This document shows, in pieces, positions 14,896-27,943 of a stretch of 64,000 nt of DNA. How positions within the stretch are numbered: the first letter of the stretch is position 1; each line of letters begins with the position of its first letter. The notes below the pieces were generated by a model. The model did not search any database. It was not told the DNA's origin and saw only the letters and a list, made by a program, of their open reading frames with translations. The position numbers and the translations under genes are program-made. Source of the DNA: Paulownia fortunei (taxonomy: Eukaryota > Streptophyta > Magnoliopsida > Lamiales > Paulowniaceae); the NCBI GenBank assembly GCA_019321725.1, contig CM033119.1, positions 18,798,694-18,862,693 on the forward strand. Reading direction: 5' to 3'.

Positions 14896-15084
14896 TAGAA
14901 GATTGCCTCAATTTCTTAATCGCATAAAAGTACGGTCCATGAGCTTTTAACTACAGAAATCAGCTGACATCGTATATGTATATTAATTCCAACCAGTGGT
15001 GCCGAAGAAAATTTATTATAATGAATGGATCATTAATGAAGATGTACCACATACAAATAATATATTTTTTATTTGTGACACTGG

Positions 15085-15195
15085 TGGCAGGTTGCGGGCG
15101 GCGGCGGCGGCAGGAAGAACGCTGGTGGCTGGCAGCGGGGAACAGAATCTGGGGGAACGCGGGCGGCGGCGGGAGGTGGGGTGCGGGTAAGAAAG
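15085..15195. other. GGC-rich island
   Basis: About 110 bp of GGCGGC/GCGGG-rich sequence sits in AT-rich surroundings. Open frames run through it on both strands, but their translations are only Gly/Arg/Pro/Ala-rich low complexity with no domain. It may be the 5' part of an unannotated transcript or a transposon relic. Confidence 0.4.
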
Positions 15196-16069
15196 TTTTG
15201 ACCGTTTTCCTGTTTGGGAGAAATTTGCAGTATTTGCGACCTTCTACGTTTCAATGTCAATTGAATTTTAAGAAAAAATACCAAGTACAGTGGGAAGGCC
15301 CAAGGTTGTGTGTTGGTAAAAATTCAAAATTGTGCCCGAGTTTTAAATTTAATTTCAAAATCATCCCTGAAAATTTTAATGTTGTCAATGTCATCCCTAG
15401 CCAAAATCAAATAATAATTACTGTTGAATAAAGGGCAGTTTAGTCATTTAAATTATTTTAGTTAGCAAAACATTATAAAATCATGCCTAAAGTTTCAATT
15501 TGATTTCAAAACTCTCCCTAATTTCTAAATTCGATCAATATTATCCTATATGAGTGTAGAGGTTTTCTAATGAATCCAAATTAGTTAAAAAAAAAAATCA
15601 TATTTGATCTCAATATTTATATTAATTTCTCATTTCGATCACTTTAATTTTCACTAACATTTTCTTTTGGTTTTACAATAAGTATTGATATTGTATATTA
15701 TCTTCCATAATTCATTTTTATCTATTTTCATTCATTCCAAAACACAAAATTCGACAAAATATTGACCTAACGAAAAAACAGTAAGTTGTTTTGAAAACTC
15801 GAGAGTGAATCTAAGTGGCAATAATAGCAATAAAGTTATATATCACCACCATAGGTAATAAGGTCTAAGGAATTGCGATTTTCTTGAAACGTGCTATCAA
15901 AAAACTAAAAATAGTTGTCATCATGTCCCGTTTTAGACATTTTGAGGCAGTGGTTGGGGACAATTTCCACTGAGAAAGGAAAGAAAAACAATACAAAGGT
16001 TTGAATGCTAAAGTACAAGGATTGCAGCCAAGTGAAGTGAACAATGCCAGTGACCAACAGAATTTGAAG

Positions 16070-19000
16070 TCATGAATGCAGAAGGCCAGCCTGTTTGTAG
16101 TTCTCAACAGAGTCCACAAAAGTTTCTTTCAATGGCCTATATTTCCAACCAAGCCTTTGCAGTTTTTCTGAACTGAGTTTTGACAGATCCTTTCCCTCTT
16201 TGAACCTGAAAAGAAGAAGAATATTTAATGGAAATCAAGTTTACGTAGTTGAAAATCCAGAAAAAGAAAATAACAATTCACCAGAATTACTCCCTTAAAA
16301 GTAAAGTTTCACAAAGAGAAAAATAGAGGGGATGCATGCGAAAAGGAAGGATCAATACATCTTGGGATAGTTATAGTTTGGATAGATTTCCGTCAGAATT
16401 TGCACCAAATCCTGAGTCTTGACCATGTGAGCCATGCATATGTATCTACCTTCAGCTTCAGGTTTCTCGTATACTAATTTTAGCGCTTCGGCTACATCAC
16501 GTACATCTACTATCTTCCTGAGGTTGTTTTCCATTTCCTCATATCCTTCTGTGTGATCGGGTAAGAAAAGGCATTACGATTAGCTCATCGGATGAGTGTG
16601 ATTACGGGGACTAGCTAATGAAAGCCAAAAACAGAGAAATGATACAGTACCAAAAGTTTTAGACAGCAGAAGATTTTGGTTCTTTCATTACAGAATAACT
16701 CAACAAGCGATTGTTCCACCACACGAGTAACATAGAATGTTATAGGAATAAATTTGGAAATAAATCACTGTGCTAAATACAAAATTGGGGAGATTTTTTC
16801 ACATTAGATTATGAAAGATATATATGGATTTTAATGTTCTATGAAAATATCATGCCTTATTTGAGTTGTTTGTATAAATTAGGAAAATTTGTTACTATTG
16901 AGGTTAACATATTGTTTAAGCTTGGCCATTGATGTCATTTACTAATGCAATGAGATTAAAGTATTCCAAGGGCTAAATTTCTCCAACTTTGTACAGAAAT
17001 GGAACCTAGGCGGTCTTATTCTTAATTTGAAAGTGGGAAAAACGAACTTGCAAAGGCCATTACTTGGTGTACAACACACCGACAGGGTGTAGCATGTATT
17101 ACGCCGAGCTAGTAAATAATACAAGTGCTTCACCTTATACCTCTGTCCCCCTGCCCCACAAAAACAAATTCACAACACTCATCAAATCAGCCTGTGATTT
17201 CATGACCTCCAGCAGTGTTCATTGACAGCAGCACTTCTTGGAAACAATTGACACTAATAAGGTTCAATGTCCATTGTTTTGGATTCTCAGAAAATGCTTC
17301 CACTTGATAATCTATGCCTTATATTTGATCCATGCAAAAAGACCTTAAGCAAAGGAAAGTTTACCTAATTCCTTTACAGAAAAAATTAGCAACCAAGTGA
17401 AAATAAGTCTTCGAGAATATGAGTTTTCTGAAATATTCAACCACTCCACAATCATGCATGCCCGAAAACTACACTCAAAATTAAGGAGAAAAAGAGAAAT
17501 AATGAGCAGCGAAAGATATTGGTAGGAGTAAGTACCTTTCAACAGCTTAACGAGAGCCAAACTGCTAGCATTTGTTGTATGCTGCAGCATAGGTCCCAGG
17601 ACAAGGGTTGGACATAGAGTGACAACGTTGAGCCCGCTTTGCTTTGCATATTCCCAAGCCTCAGCCTCTGCCACTGTTTTGGAAAAACAGTACCAGTTCT
17701 GTGTATATAAGATCAGGAGATCAAGTTGATCAGCTGAAAAACATTCCAGTGAAAAAATTAATAACGATAACTATATAACAGGCAAATGCACAAAATTGTA
17801 ATGCTGAAATTGTAAGTGAAACTGAATTCCTCAAGCAATTACGTTAGTCGTCTTGCAGTATTCCCTGTCCGACCAACAAGTCTCATCCATCACTTGATCC
17901 TTGGGCCAATTGGGGTTCATGACAATAGCAGCAGCTGATGATACAATTACAACATGTCTGACTTTCGCTTCAGAGCATGCTTTGAGGACATTAAGGGTAC
18001 CTTTTAAAGCAGGCTCAACCAGTTCCACCTGCAGTAGTATCACCACATAATCACACAAAGAGTAATTCAGATTATCCAATAACAAGTTTTACTCTATTCA
18101 CTCAACTTGCAGTATAAGTAAGAGTTCTTGAATCATGCCTCCGGGTTTGGTACAGAGCCAGGAGGAACCGGGCTGGCGACATGGAACAAACCATCACATC
18201 CTTTAACTGCTGCAAGAATGGAGTCAAAATCCAGCAAGTCCGCCTTAAAGACTTTCAGCTTTTCAGCTGCATTTTCAAGGTTTTTCAGATGAGCATTTTT
18301 CTCATCTCCTGCAACATACATGAAGAAATCTATATGAGGTCAATATTATACCATCTTGCAAGACAAAACAGCCAAATTTTGTTATCCACATCACCCATCA
18401 CTATTCCAATTGAACAATATAAGATCACAACAAAACTTTCTTTTTATGTTACTATAAAGTGTTAATCAAGAATCATAACGATATCCCAAAACAAATATAT
18501 AGGGATCACTTTCTTGATCAATTGACAAGCTTTAAGTACCTCCTACCAAAGTATGACTACTGATGCCTTAACCTGGTTTTGGTACTTGCTCCAAACTAGC
18601 CAAATATGACAGGCTGCTAGTACTCTTTGACAAGAGAAGCCACTCCTAACTTTTTCTTTAAGAGATAATACTAATATCAAAAACAATTGAAGGATGGAGG
18701 AGCTACCCTCGTATTAAAAGTTATACTAATGTAGTGGGTTGTTGGATATTGAAAATTCGAGTGGCTAAAGCTGATCCGTTATTCATTCAATGGAAACTAT
18801 TGTTGGCTGATCGAATTCAACTTAATTTATTGATCATTACAGTTTTGATGATCCCTACCTTATTGCCCGCAACTTAAGATAAAAATCTTATTTCCTTTCT
18901 GACCTCGGTTATTGCCGAAGTAGCAGTGTAACTCAATCTCACAATTTCCGCGAGCAAACATATTAAGTATAAACGAATGCTTTCATAAATTCGATCATGT

Positions 19001-19387
19001 TATCAATTAAAAAAAAAAAAAAAAGTTTTCCCAGCCATTTTCTTTTTCCATTGAGGCCGAACCTAAACCTATGCTCGAGCAAGATTTTGATTTTTGATTT
19101 TTATTTTTTGAAATACAGAACTAAGAACCATAACAAAACACAGAAAGTATAGTAGATGACAAATGCACACACAGCAGCAGGAGCAAGATAAACCAAATCA
19201 GATGCAGAAAAACCAAAACAGTTCAAAACAATCATTAAACAATAAGAATAACTGAAAATAGACAAAAACCTGGATTTCTGACGGTGCCATGAACATTGTA
19301 GCCCTCAGAAAGTAGAAGCTTGATCAGCCATGAAGCTAAGTACCCTCCAGCCCCTGTTACACAGACACTGCTATTTTTTTCTGCCAT
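16070..19387 (-). CDS. Cinnamoyl-CoA reductase-like NADPH-dependent reductase (extended SDR)
   Basis: Six exons in transcript order: 19387-19270, 18308-18139, 18028-17843, 17698-17536, 16548-16359, 16205-16070. They join to 963 nt and 320 residues, the usual length for CCR/DFR-type extended SDRs. The Rossmann motif is [10 protein letters not shown] (Gly12-x-x-Gly15-x-x-Ala18), the catalytic YxxxK is Tyr161/Lys165 within NWYCFSK, and the conserved [19 protein letters not shown] and PTLVLGP segments are present. True lignin CCRs carry NWYCYGK; here the two variable positions are Phe and Ser, so this is best called CCR-like. It probably reduces a hydroxycinnamoyl-CoA or aldehyde-type substrate with NADPH in the cytosol, but the substrate is not readable. 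The start at 19387 gives the family-typical N-terminus; a longer in-frame ATG at 19468 is unlikely. Exon 2 ends at a GC donor. Confidence 0.95.
18029..18138 (-). other. GC-AG intron 2 of the CCR-like gene
   Basis: The conserved PNPE of exon 2 must join VELVEP of exon 3, which fixes the donor as GAG|GCATGA and the acceptor as CTGCAG|GTGG. The next in-frame codons after GAG are GCA TGA, so reading through would stop at once. The nearest upstream GT (TCT|GTACCA) would delete five conserved residues. Confidence 0.75.
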
Positions 19388-20272
19388 TTTTGCTTTTGAA
19401 TAAAAATAATACGACAGCTGATAAATACACTGAGTTAATGCTGCCGCCACCACCAGCACTAATGGCATATTTATGGCGCCACCGCCTACTAAAGTTTTTG
19501 TGCTCTATTGAAGAATGCTTTTATACGCTCGCGTCATGCATGACTTCATACGTTACAAACACAACACATACAACACGTTGTAAGTAGAGGTGGAATTCTC
19601 ATCCATCAACATTCCATTAATGGATATGGATATACCCCACTGGAAAATCATTGAAATATTTCAGGGGTTTGATGGATTTTGACATTTGGTTTTGGATAAT
19701 ATAATAATTGATTTGTTAAAAAATTATTAGCTGCACTTAATTAACAATTTGTATATTATATTGATAATCTTTCTTTTATATAAAAACTGCGTAGAATTTT
19801 TTTTTTATTTAATTGAAGGGCAATCATTATTTAGCATCAAATATTAAAAGAACAGTTAACTTTTTCACCTAAAATAATAATTTGACAAAGAATTAAACTT
19901 AAACTTTGAGATTAAATGGATGCAAAATATTTTTATTTTTTAACTTTAACCAGAATCCTATCTCAATACAAATCCCAACATTCAGAATTAGATTAAAAAT
20001 AATAATTGTTTCTATTCTTTTGCAAATGCTGGAAAAATCAAGAATCTTAATCTCAAATAACATTCTTTTTTTATTATTATTATTTTTTTATTTTTTAATT
20101 TTTTTTGTGCGGAAGTTGCGTGAAAGTATTGGATTGTGGTCAATAGCACACCACGTTGTTGCGTTTGCATTCTAAAAATATATTTGTATTGTGAGGTCAA
20201 GAATTAGGACTGGTATCAAGCATGCGAATTCCAAAAGCAACAAAAAGAAAAATTGAAAACGTGAGTACTAAA

Positions 20273-20273
<1 letters not shown>

Positions 20274-20305
<32 letters not shown>

Positions 20306-20306
20306 T
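20274..20306. repeat. (ATT)n microsatellite
   Basis: About eleven consecutive ATT units lie in AT-rich flank. Confidence 0.9.
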
Positions 20307-21324
20307 TTTATAATTCAGATATCCCAATTTCGTCGATTAATTTTGGATCTCTAAAATACATGTTCTTAGTATCCTAAAAGGGGTAAATTGCGGAATATGT
20401 CTCAACTGGCTCCCGAATTTCCAACAAAAATTATAGATTATTTCATACAAAAATTCAGCCACACGTTTCACCAGGATTCGAACTCCACTGCATCCCTAGA
20501 AACAAATTCAATTTGATAGTTCCCAGTTAAATCGTGCCCAACAATTTAAATTATTATTTATATATATAAAAGGGAGTTCAACTGTATAATACAGCACTTT
20601 TTCTAAAAGAAAAAAGATATATTTTGGAAATTAGAAAATTGCAAATACATTAGCTTAAATAAAAAACAAAAGTTAAATAGTGTATATACCATGTTAAATG
20701 AATGTAATTTTATTTAATTTTTTAATATGAACTTTCATATTTAAAATAATAATTATATTATAAATTAATTAATTTAATAAAGACAAATAAATATTGTATT
20801 AATTATACTTCCCAAATCAAATCAATTTCTCCTCTTCTATCCCCATCATCTTACACTGACAACCTATGAAATGTTTTAAAAAAATTGATTATAGAAGACT
20901 CGAACCTTTTCATTTACGTATGGATATGTCTCACTTCATGTATGCATGTGTCACTGAGATACACTACAATTTAATATTTTGTTACTTTTCTTCATAATTT
21001 AATAATTCAATGATCTTTTGGGTTATATATAAATATAATTATTAATCATATTTTTATTAAAGGGTATCAGACCAGAAAATTAAGAATCCTCGTTTGTTGA
21101 TTAATTTCAATAAAATTACAATTATCATTTGATCATTATTTAATTTTCAGTTAAATAGTTTCATGAATAATTCAGTAGTAATCTTTGTGAAATTTTTATT
21201 TCTTCTTTAGTTGCTTATATTTGGTCTTATAATCTTGTTTGAAGAAGAATTCAGAAACAAAGGAAATTTTTTTGTGTTTAATTTAAAAAAAAAATCTGGA
21301 AGAATTCCATTCATGGACAACGTA

Positions 21325-21680
21325 CGAGAAGGCGGGGCTTCCCGGCCGCGCCGCCCGTCCACTACCCCTCAACAACCCAAGGTTTCTTCGCCACCACAAT
21401 CGCCAGCCTTCAACCACCGCGAGGAGAAGACCGCGGCTACGGTGGAGCGAAGGGCACGCGGTTTGTGGTGGTGACGGCTGGCTGCTGCAGTCGTGACGGC
21501 GCAAGAAGACGGCTGGCTGACTTCTTCGTAGGCTTCCTATCAGGCGCTGCAGCAGCGGCGGCTGGGTGGACTTGCTAAGAGTCCACGGCGGCTGTAGCTG
21601 GCTGTTTTTGCTCAGGTTTTCCGATGATACGGTGGACGGCCTGGCGGCAGCAGCTAGCTGTTCAGTTGTAGATTGTGGCA
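21325..21680. other. GC-rich island in intergenic DNA
   Basis: About 350 bp rich in CGGC/GGCGG motifs is followed by a gradual return to AT-rich sequence containing TGGGCC/TGGGCT words. Overlapping open frames at 21211-21474 (+) and 21283-21504 (-) give Pro/Arg/Ser-rich translations without a recognisable domain. It could be a decayed gene 5' end, an internal part of a transposon or an unannotated transcript. Confidence 0.4.
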
Positions 21681-22531
21681 GAAGAGGTGGCTTTAGGTTT
21701 ACCTTGAGGATGAATTTCGGGTAAAGGAAGAATGATTTTCTTCTAGCTGACCATGAGTTGGAGAAGAAAATTAAATTCGAGGGTTTGCAGGGTGAAGAAG
21801 ATAAGGTTTTATTTTGGGCCTTTTGATTTTTGGGCTTAAATTTAATTTGGATCTTGGGTCTAAAATAAGTTTTGATTTTGGTTTATTTAGCTTTAGACTT
21901 TAAATTCAAATAAAATTTAATTTGGATTTAAAATTAAGTAAAGTTTGATATTTGTCCCAATCTAATTTTGATTTTCAACTTTAAAATAAGTTTGAATTTT
22001 GAGCCTGATTTGCTTTTTGGAGTCAAATTCAATTAAATTGGATTTTGGACTCATAATTTGGGCTCATTTTATATGATCATACAGTTGAGACAGATTTAAT
22101 CCAACCCAATGATTCATAAAAACTGAATTAAATTTGAATTTAAATTAAATTCAAGTCTCATTTTTATAAATTTTGACTCAAATTCAATTGAAATATCGAT
22201 CAAAATAATAATAATTTTTATTTTGTAAATTTTATCTTGAATTTCAATATATATTGAAACAATATATCGTCTAAATGAAAAAACCATATGTTTACGTATA
22301 AATATCTTTAATTTGGAATATAACGTTCATGAGCTAAGCCATTTAATAGAACTAAGTGAAAATAAATTGTGTAAATGGATAAAAATACAAAATAATATCA
22401 CAAGGTAGTTTATAAAATTTTTAATTGAAAAATTATGTAATTGTGTCCTGGGATTAAGTTTGTCGTTTACCGAATTAGTGTTGTAATTAAACAATTACCA
22501 AAATTACACCTGACAATTAGAGGCTTATCTT

Positions 22532-22562
<31 letters not shown>
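22532..22562. repeat. (AT)n(GT)n compound microsatellite
   Basis: An alternating TA run passes directly into GT dinucleotides. Confidence 0.85.
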
Positions 22563-24081
22563 AAGTTAGTAATGTTAAGTCCGTACAGTTGTTGCAGTCT
22601 CACCTTTTGTCCAGACAACATTTCCAGATCCATCTATCTTCGAATAATTTTGGTGGATTAATTTAGGCCTCACAAACCTTACATTGTCTTGTCTTTTCCA
22701 ATCATTATGTGGAAAGATCAAAAAAGACAAAAAAAATTATCGACAAAATTTTAAATGATCATATCTTTTAATTATTCAAAAATATTATAATTGAGTTATA
22801 TATTTCTTAATATAAAATACATTATAAATAAATTATATTAAAATTGAAAAAAATGTATGTCTGCAAATTGTATAAAATATTTTAAAATAATAGGACATAT
22901 AATTGAATTATGTTCATATTCTATAAATTAATATTATTATTATCTTTAATATTTAAAAAAAATAAAAAATATATTAAAAAAAATACTTATCAAATCAACA
23001 ATGTCAAATCTCATTAGTAATACAAAAAAAAAAAAACTACATAATGATAAAAAAACTCAAATTGTATTCTTAACTGATTGGCGAATGCATGTGAATTGAA
23101 CTTACTGAATTTTGAATTTGAGGCGGGAGAAAGCGAGTCTCAAATTCAATTTTTTCTCACCGATTAAGTTTTTAGGTTTGGCTAAACTCGTACATGCTTT
23201 GCCCTATTTTGGGCCCAAGATTTTTGAGTAGCATATTATCACTAATTTATTTTTTCAGTGAAATGAATTCTTTTTTTTTATTAGGCCTTGAAAACGTTTT
23301 TTTTCACTCCTTATAAACATTTACTCACTATTGCTCCATTAGCCCCACCCAAGACCCAAAAGAAAAAGAAAAAGAAAAAAATCATCAAAATTTGTTATCG
23401 TGATTTTATTGGTTTGTTTGAAATAATAGGAAACTTTTGGTTGGAAATTTGAATTTTTATAAATACAGTTGATTTGTTATACTTAAAACTCTGATACCCT
23501 TTTGGAGGTGAACGACTCGTGTTAGGTAGAAATTTGAGATCGAATGTCTCAAATTCGAATCTCATGCACCACTCGAATTTTGTCCGTCGCACCAGGTTTG
23601 CTTAGTGTGGCTTATTTTTTCATGTAGTTTACGGGCTATTATACGAAAATATGATTTACCCAATACACACTTTCGGATAATAACAACGAGTTTCTCATTA
23701 TAAAACAACAATAACAAAAACAACTCTGAGGTTGTGTCTTTGGAATGAGCACAAGAAGAGAATAGGCAAGAAAAGAACATCCCAACTGTTTTCCAAGCAC
23801 TATATATATGGTGCTGAGAAAACTGAACAATTCTCCAACTGTCTAACTGGTGCAATTTTTCTGTCTATAAAATTAAGGTACAAAGCAGACATGATTTTTT
23901 GGTCACACATTGGAGCCTTATCTCATTTCTTTTGCCCAAATCCCTAGCTTTTGGGGCTTGTAGTAAAAAGGAAATAGGTATGATTAGTGGTTTGGAGCCT
24001 TATGGTAGTCCAGTAAAATTAATTTAGGTCAAATCTCAAGTTATTTCAAACTAAAATCTTAAAAAATTAATCATAACAAGT

Positions 24082-24759
24082 AGGATGCACAGTCGGTTAA
24101 ATCAAATTGAAATTTTGATTGGCTAAAATTTTAAATTAAAAATCGAATCGAATTAATCGGTTCAGTTCGATTATAACTGATTTTTTTTTTCAGATTAACC
24201 AAATTTTTATAAAATAAATAAAATAATAATAATAAATTTTAAAATATATTTTTTATTTATTATTTTTAGTTTGGGTGATAAAATTATAAAAATATAATAT
24301 AAAAATAAATAATAAGTATAAAAATATAATATATATATATATAGTAATTTGTTTTTTGATTTGTTTCAGTTCGATTAATCGAAATAAAAAACTGAATCAA
24401 AAACTGAAAATTTAGAAAATAAAAATGAATTGAAATTTTTAATTTATTTCGATCCAATAACTGATTTTTTTTTTTTTTTTGGTTTTCAGATTAACTAAAT
24501 TTTTATAAAATAAATAAAAAAATAATAATAAAATTTAAAATATATTTATTATTTATTATTTTTAATTTGGGTGATAAAATTATAAAAATAAATAATAAGT
24601 ATAAAAATATAATATATATATATAGTAATTTGTTTTTCGATTTGTTTCAGTTCGGTTAATCGAAATAAAAAACTGAATCAAAAACTGAAAATTTAGAAAA
24701 TAAAAATGAATTGAAATTTTCAATTTATTTCGATCCAAATTAAAATTTTATATTTTATT
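24082..24759. mobile_element. Candidate non-autonomous transposable element with 8-bp direct flanks
   Basis: The interval is bounded by TAACAAGT at 24074-24081 and again at 24760-24767, an exact 8-bp direct repeat as hAT-type insertions make. The left part has CGGTTCAGTTCGATT-like motifs common in plant hAT MITEs. No convincing terminal inverted repeat was seen, so the 8-bp match could be chance. The interior is a tandem duplication. Confidence 0.35.
24191..24740. repeat. Two-copy tandem duplication, about 280-296 bp per unit
   Basis: The block starting CAGATTAACCAAATTTTTAT at 24191 recurs at 24487 with scattered substitutions and small indels. Both copies share GTTTGTTTCGATT-like and AAAACTGAATCAAAAACTG segments and end in TTTATTTCGATCCAA. 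Confidence 0.85.
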
Positions 24760-25230
24760 TAACAAGTCTCGAATTTCATGAATGAAATGGAACTCCCGAG
24801 AAAGTTGTGAATTAGAGTCTAAAAAGAGTTGATAGCTGGCTGACATCTACCTGCCACCACAAACCTAAAAAGACAACAAAAAGAGATCTTAAAAGTCTAT
24901 CAAGAAGATTAGTCAAGAAAATACATACAAAAAAGAGACCTTAATTAAACTATAAAAAAGAGACAAATAGGTGGGCGAGATTTAGAACCAAACAACCTTA
25001 ATTTCCACATCCGCATGCAACTCTACATTATAGGATGCGTGTTGTGCTGAAATTCATGAAAATTGTGTGGTGAGCAAAACAACATATGTTTTTCATTTAA
25101 CGTATATAAAACATAAACATCACTTTTTTTTTTTTTTTGGAAATAAAACGACAACTCTCCAATCGTTAGAAATTATTGTTAGGAAATGACAAAATTGGGC
25201 CATGACTATATTGTACGTATTTTTTATTAA

Positions 25231-25507
25231 GAGGGTGTCTGAATTTATTTAAAAGATTTAATAAAATTTTAAATGTTATAAAATATTTTTAGAATTTATA
25301 AGATATTGATCTTATTTTAAAAATATTAAAGTTAGTAAGCACAATTTCGTAATTCATATGATCAAAATTAAAGCAACATATAAAATGCTTACATATTATC
25401 TTGGAATACCATATTTTTTTTAAAAAAATTATATCGAATATTTTAAAACATCTTATAAGTCACTAATAAATATTTTTAAGGACTTATAAACTTATCTAAA
25501 CACCCTC
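25231..25507. mobile_element. MITE with GAGGGTGT terminal inverted repeats
   Basis: It begins GAGGGTGTCTGAATTTATTT and ends with the inverse complement of GAGGGTGTTTAGATAAG, giving imperfect terminal inverted repeats around a 277-bp AT-rich body with no coding potential. The target duplication is unclear (TAA left, AAA right), so the superfamily is left open. Confidence 0.6.
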
Positions 25508-27794
25508 AAAATTGATATTTATATATTGTGACCTACTGTTTAAGTTAATAGTTTTTTTGTAATGATATTTGATAAATGCTGAATGGAATTAATTATCAAG
25601 GAAGGTTAACATATAATAAAAAAAATTATAGATCATTGTAGTTTCTAAATGTCACAAATTCATACATAGCATAATTCGCAACAAACAAAATGGAGTGAGG
25701 AATATGTGACACAAATTGTAGGAAGGTTGGTTTTTATTTCTTAGTGCTTGGCACCTCATCATTGGGAAAATAATTGGCAAATCTTGGGAGAATTTTTTAA
25801 AGAGATTTTGAGAGGGTAATTTTTATATAAATAAATGTGAATATATATATATATTATTTGATATTTCAAAACTATTTTAACTTAAAATTAACAAAAATGT
25901 GAATTAAAATATAATAGTATGTTAGTTCAACTATCTTAACACTTGTTATGATAATTTGAACAATAGAAAAAATAATTTCCCTACCCCAAGAGTTCAATAA
26001 AAAATAGTGATTGATTTTATTTTTAGTGACATAATGCTATCATTTATATCCGTCCTTTTATATTAAATAGTGAAAATGATATCACGCTAATAATAATTTT
26101 AATTTTTGGCATGACTTGTAAGGCACCGAGTATAAGTATAATATTTTTCAATGTCGGAAATTGTCAAAAAAAATTCTAATCCAAACACAGTTATATAAAA
26201 TTTAAAATTTCACATAACAAGTATAATTTAACTCGCTCTATAATTACTTAGAGCCCGATCAAACTCAATTCAAGTTAAAATTTTCAATTTTTTAAAAGAT
26301 CTAGAGAGATATGCATCCAATCGCTACAATAAATATGTAATCCCTACTTGATCCCCATGGTTTAATCCATACCGAACTAGTAAACTAATATAGTAGTGAG
26401 AGGGTATTTGACTAATTTTATTTAATTATTTTATAAAGTATTTGTAAAATTTGTAAAATGCTAGATAAAATAAGATTATGGAGTTTATAAGATTTGTATA
26501 ATTGTAATTTTACAATTAATATGATTGATTCGTTAAGATCTTACATAACTTTTTTTAAAACAACTTATAAGATTATAGCATTTTATTTTAAAAGCTTATA
26601 AGTTAATTGTTGGGGTATAAGGATAATAAAAAACTCACAAAATAAATAATACTAATTATATTAAACTCTTAAAAAAAAAGCTAGAGGGGTAACAACGATT
26701 TTGTTTAAAATTCAATCTTTTTAAACAGGACTTACTTAAATAATATTATATGCATCATACTAAATACTCCCAAACAAAAATATCCAAATCAAATGAAGAC
26801 CAAGAAAAATAAAGTAATAAATCAAGACTCCAAATTTTAAATAAAAACCCCAAAAGAATAAGGAAAAAAATTAATGGCAAATATCTATTAAAAATCTTTT
26901 AACAAATAGTGATTACAAATATTTCAAGTTTTTGCCCCATCTTTGAGTTAATTACAACAATGGAAAAAAATATATAAATACTCCATTTTAGTATATTTCA
27001 CAATACTATTAAATAACTTAAAAGAAAACTCACTAGTTTCTCCAAAACTCACACGATGTAGAAAAACTCAACTTTACTATTTTATATATGACATTCAATC
27101 ATAATATTTAAAGAAAAAATTTTCATTTATTTGGAGAAACTACTCTATTTTATTTTATTTTTTATAGAAAACTCTTCATTATTTGAATAAAAACTCTGGT
27201 GTTGGAAAGAATTGAAGGAACCTCTCAATCAATTTTTCTATTTCTTAGCTTTGCTCCATTGGCACTCTTATTGTCAAAAAAACTCTCTAGTTTTTATTTG
27301 ACTTTCTTCAAATAAACTTATTTATAGACAAATGCTTTTCTTAATTTTCAGATGTTTAAAACATCATTTTTAAATAATAAAACAATATTTTTTAATAATA
27401 AATAATTTTTTTTTCACTTGATTGTCAAAGTTTGATACCACCTCATATACCAACATAAAAAAAAATTAAGAGAATATGTTATAAGTAAATAAATATTTTA
27501 TGAGACATTTAAAAAGATTATAAACTCACCCGAACATCTTCTCAGATTTCTCAGGTGGTGAAAAAAACATCGTCTCTTAAACCTATTTTCTTATCTTACA
27601 TTAAAGAAAAAAAAAGAAGAAGAAATGAACAGTTTTTTTAACAGGCTGAGACCGCACCGTCCCAGTTAAAACAGAAAACGAAAACAAAATATTTCAGTAG
27701 TCAGATGTCCGTACCCGGTTCCTGCGCCACCCCAGAGGTCCCAGATGCTTCAGAAAACACTAAAATACACACACATACACACTTTTATGTGTGT

Positions 27795-27816
27795 TTATAT
27801 ATATATATATATATAT
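27795..27816. repeat. (AT)n microsatellite
   Basis: An alternating TA run just after ACAC/GTGT-rich sequence. Confidence 0.85.
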
Positions 27817-27943
27817 TATATTAGTGTGTCAGAATTCAGATCAATTTCAGGACCACTTCAACAAATGCATATGAAGGCGCCCCCACCTGGTTGGCGATTG
27901 CAGTGCTATCATCATGCAACTTTATTTGTCGATCACATGTTAT

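Larger units (their letters stand above)
14570..16069. other. Intergenic region between the TFIIIC 5' end and the CCR-like 3' end
   Basis: This holds the promoter side of the TFIIIC gene and the 3' flank of the CCR-like gene, both on the minus strand. Two compositional oddities are listed separately: a GAGCTC-rich stretch near 14.77-14.90 kb and a GGC-rich island near 15.09-15.19 kb. The rest is AT-rich with no credible reading frame. Confidence 0.6.

Noticed and set aside
20463..20490. B-box-like GAGTTCGAATCCTGG on the minus strand, suggesting a tRNA or SINE
   Set aside because: No A box, cloverleaf or SINE tail could be recognised around it.
23510..23600. Segment with TCTCAAATTCGAATCTCATG resembling a tRNA-derived retroelement
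   Set aside because: Only a short motif; no complete promoter boxes, tail or target duplication.
26399..26620. GAGGGTATTTGACTAA...TTATAAGTTAATTG segment resembling the 25.2-kb MITE
   Set aside because: The inverted ends are too diverged to set boundaries.
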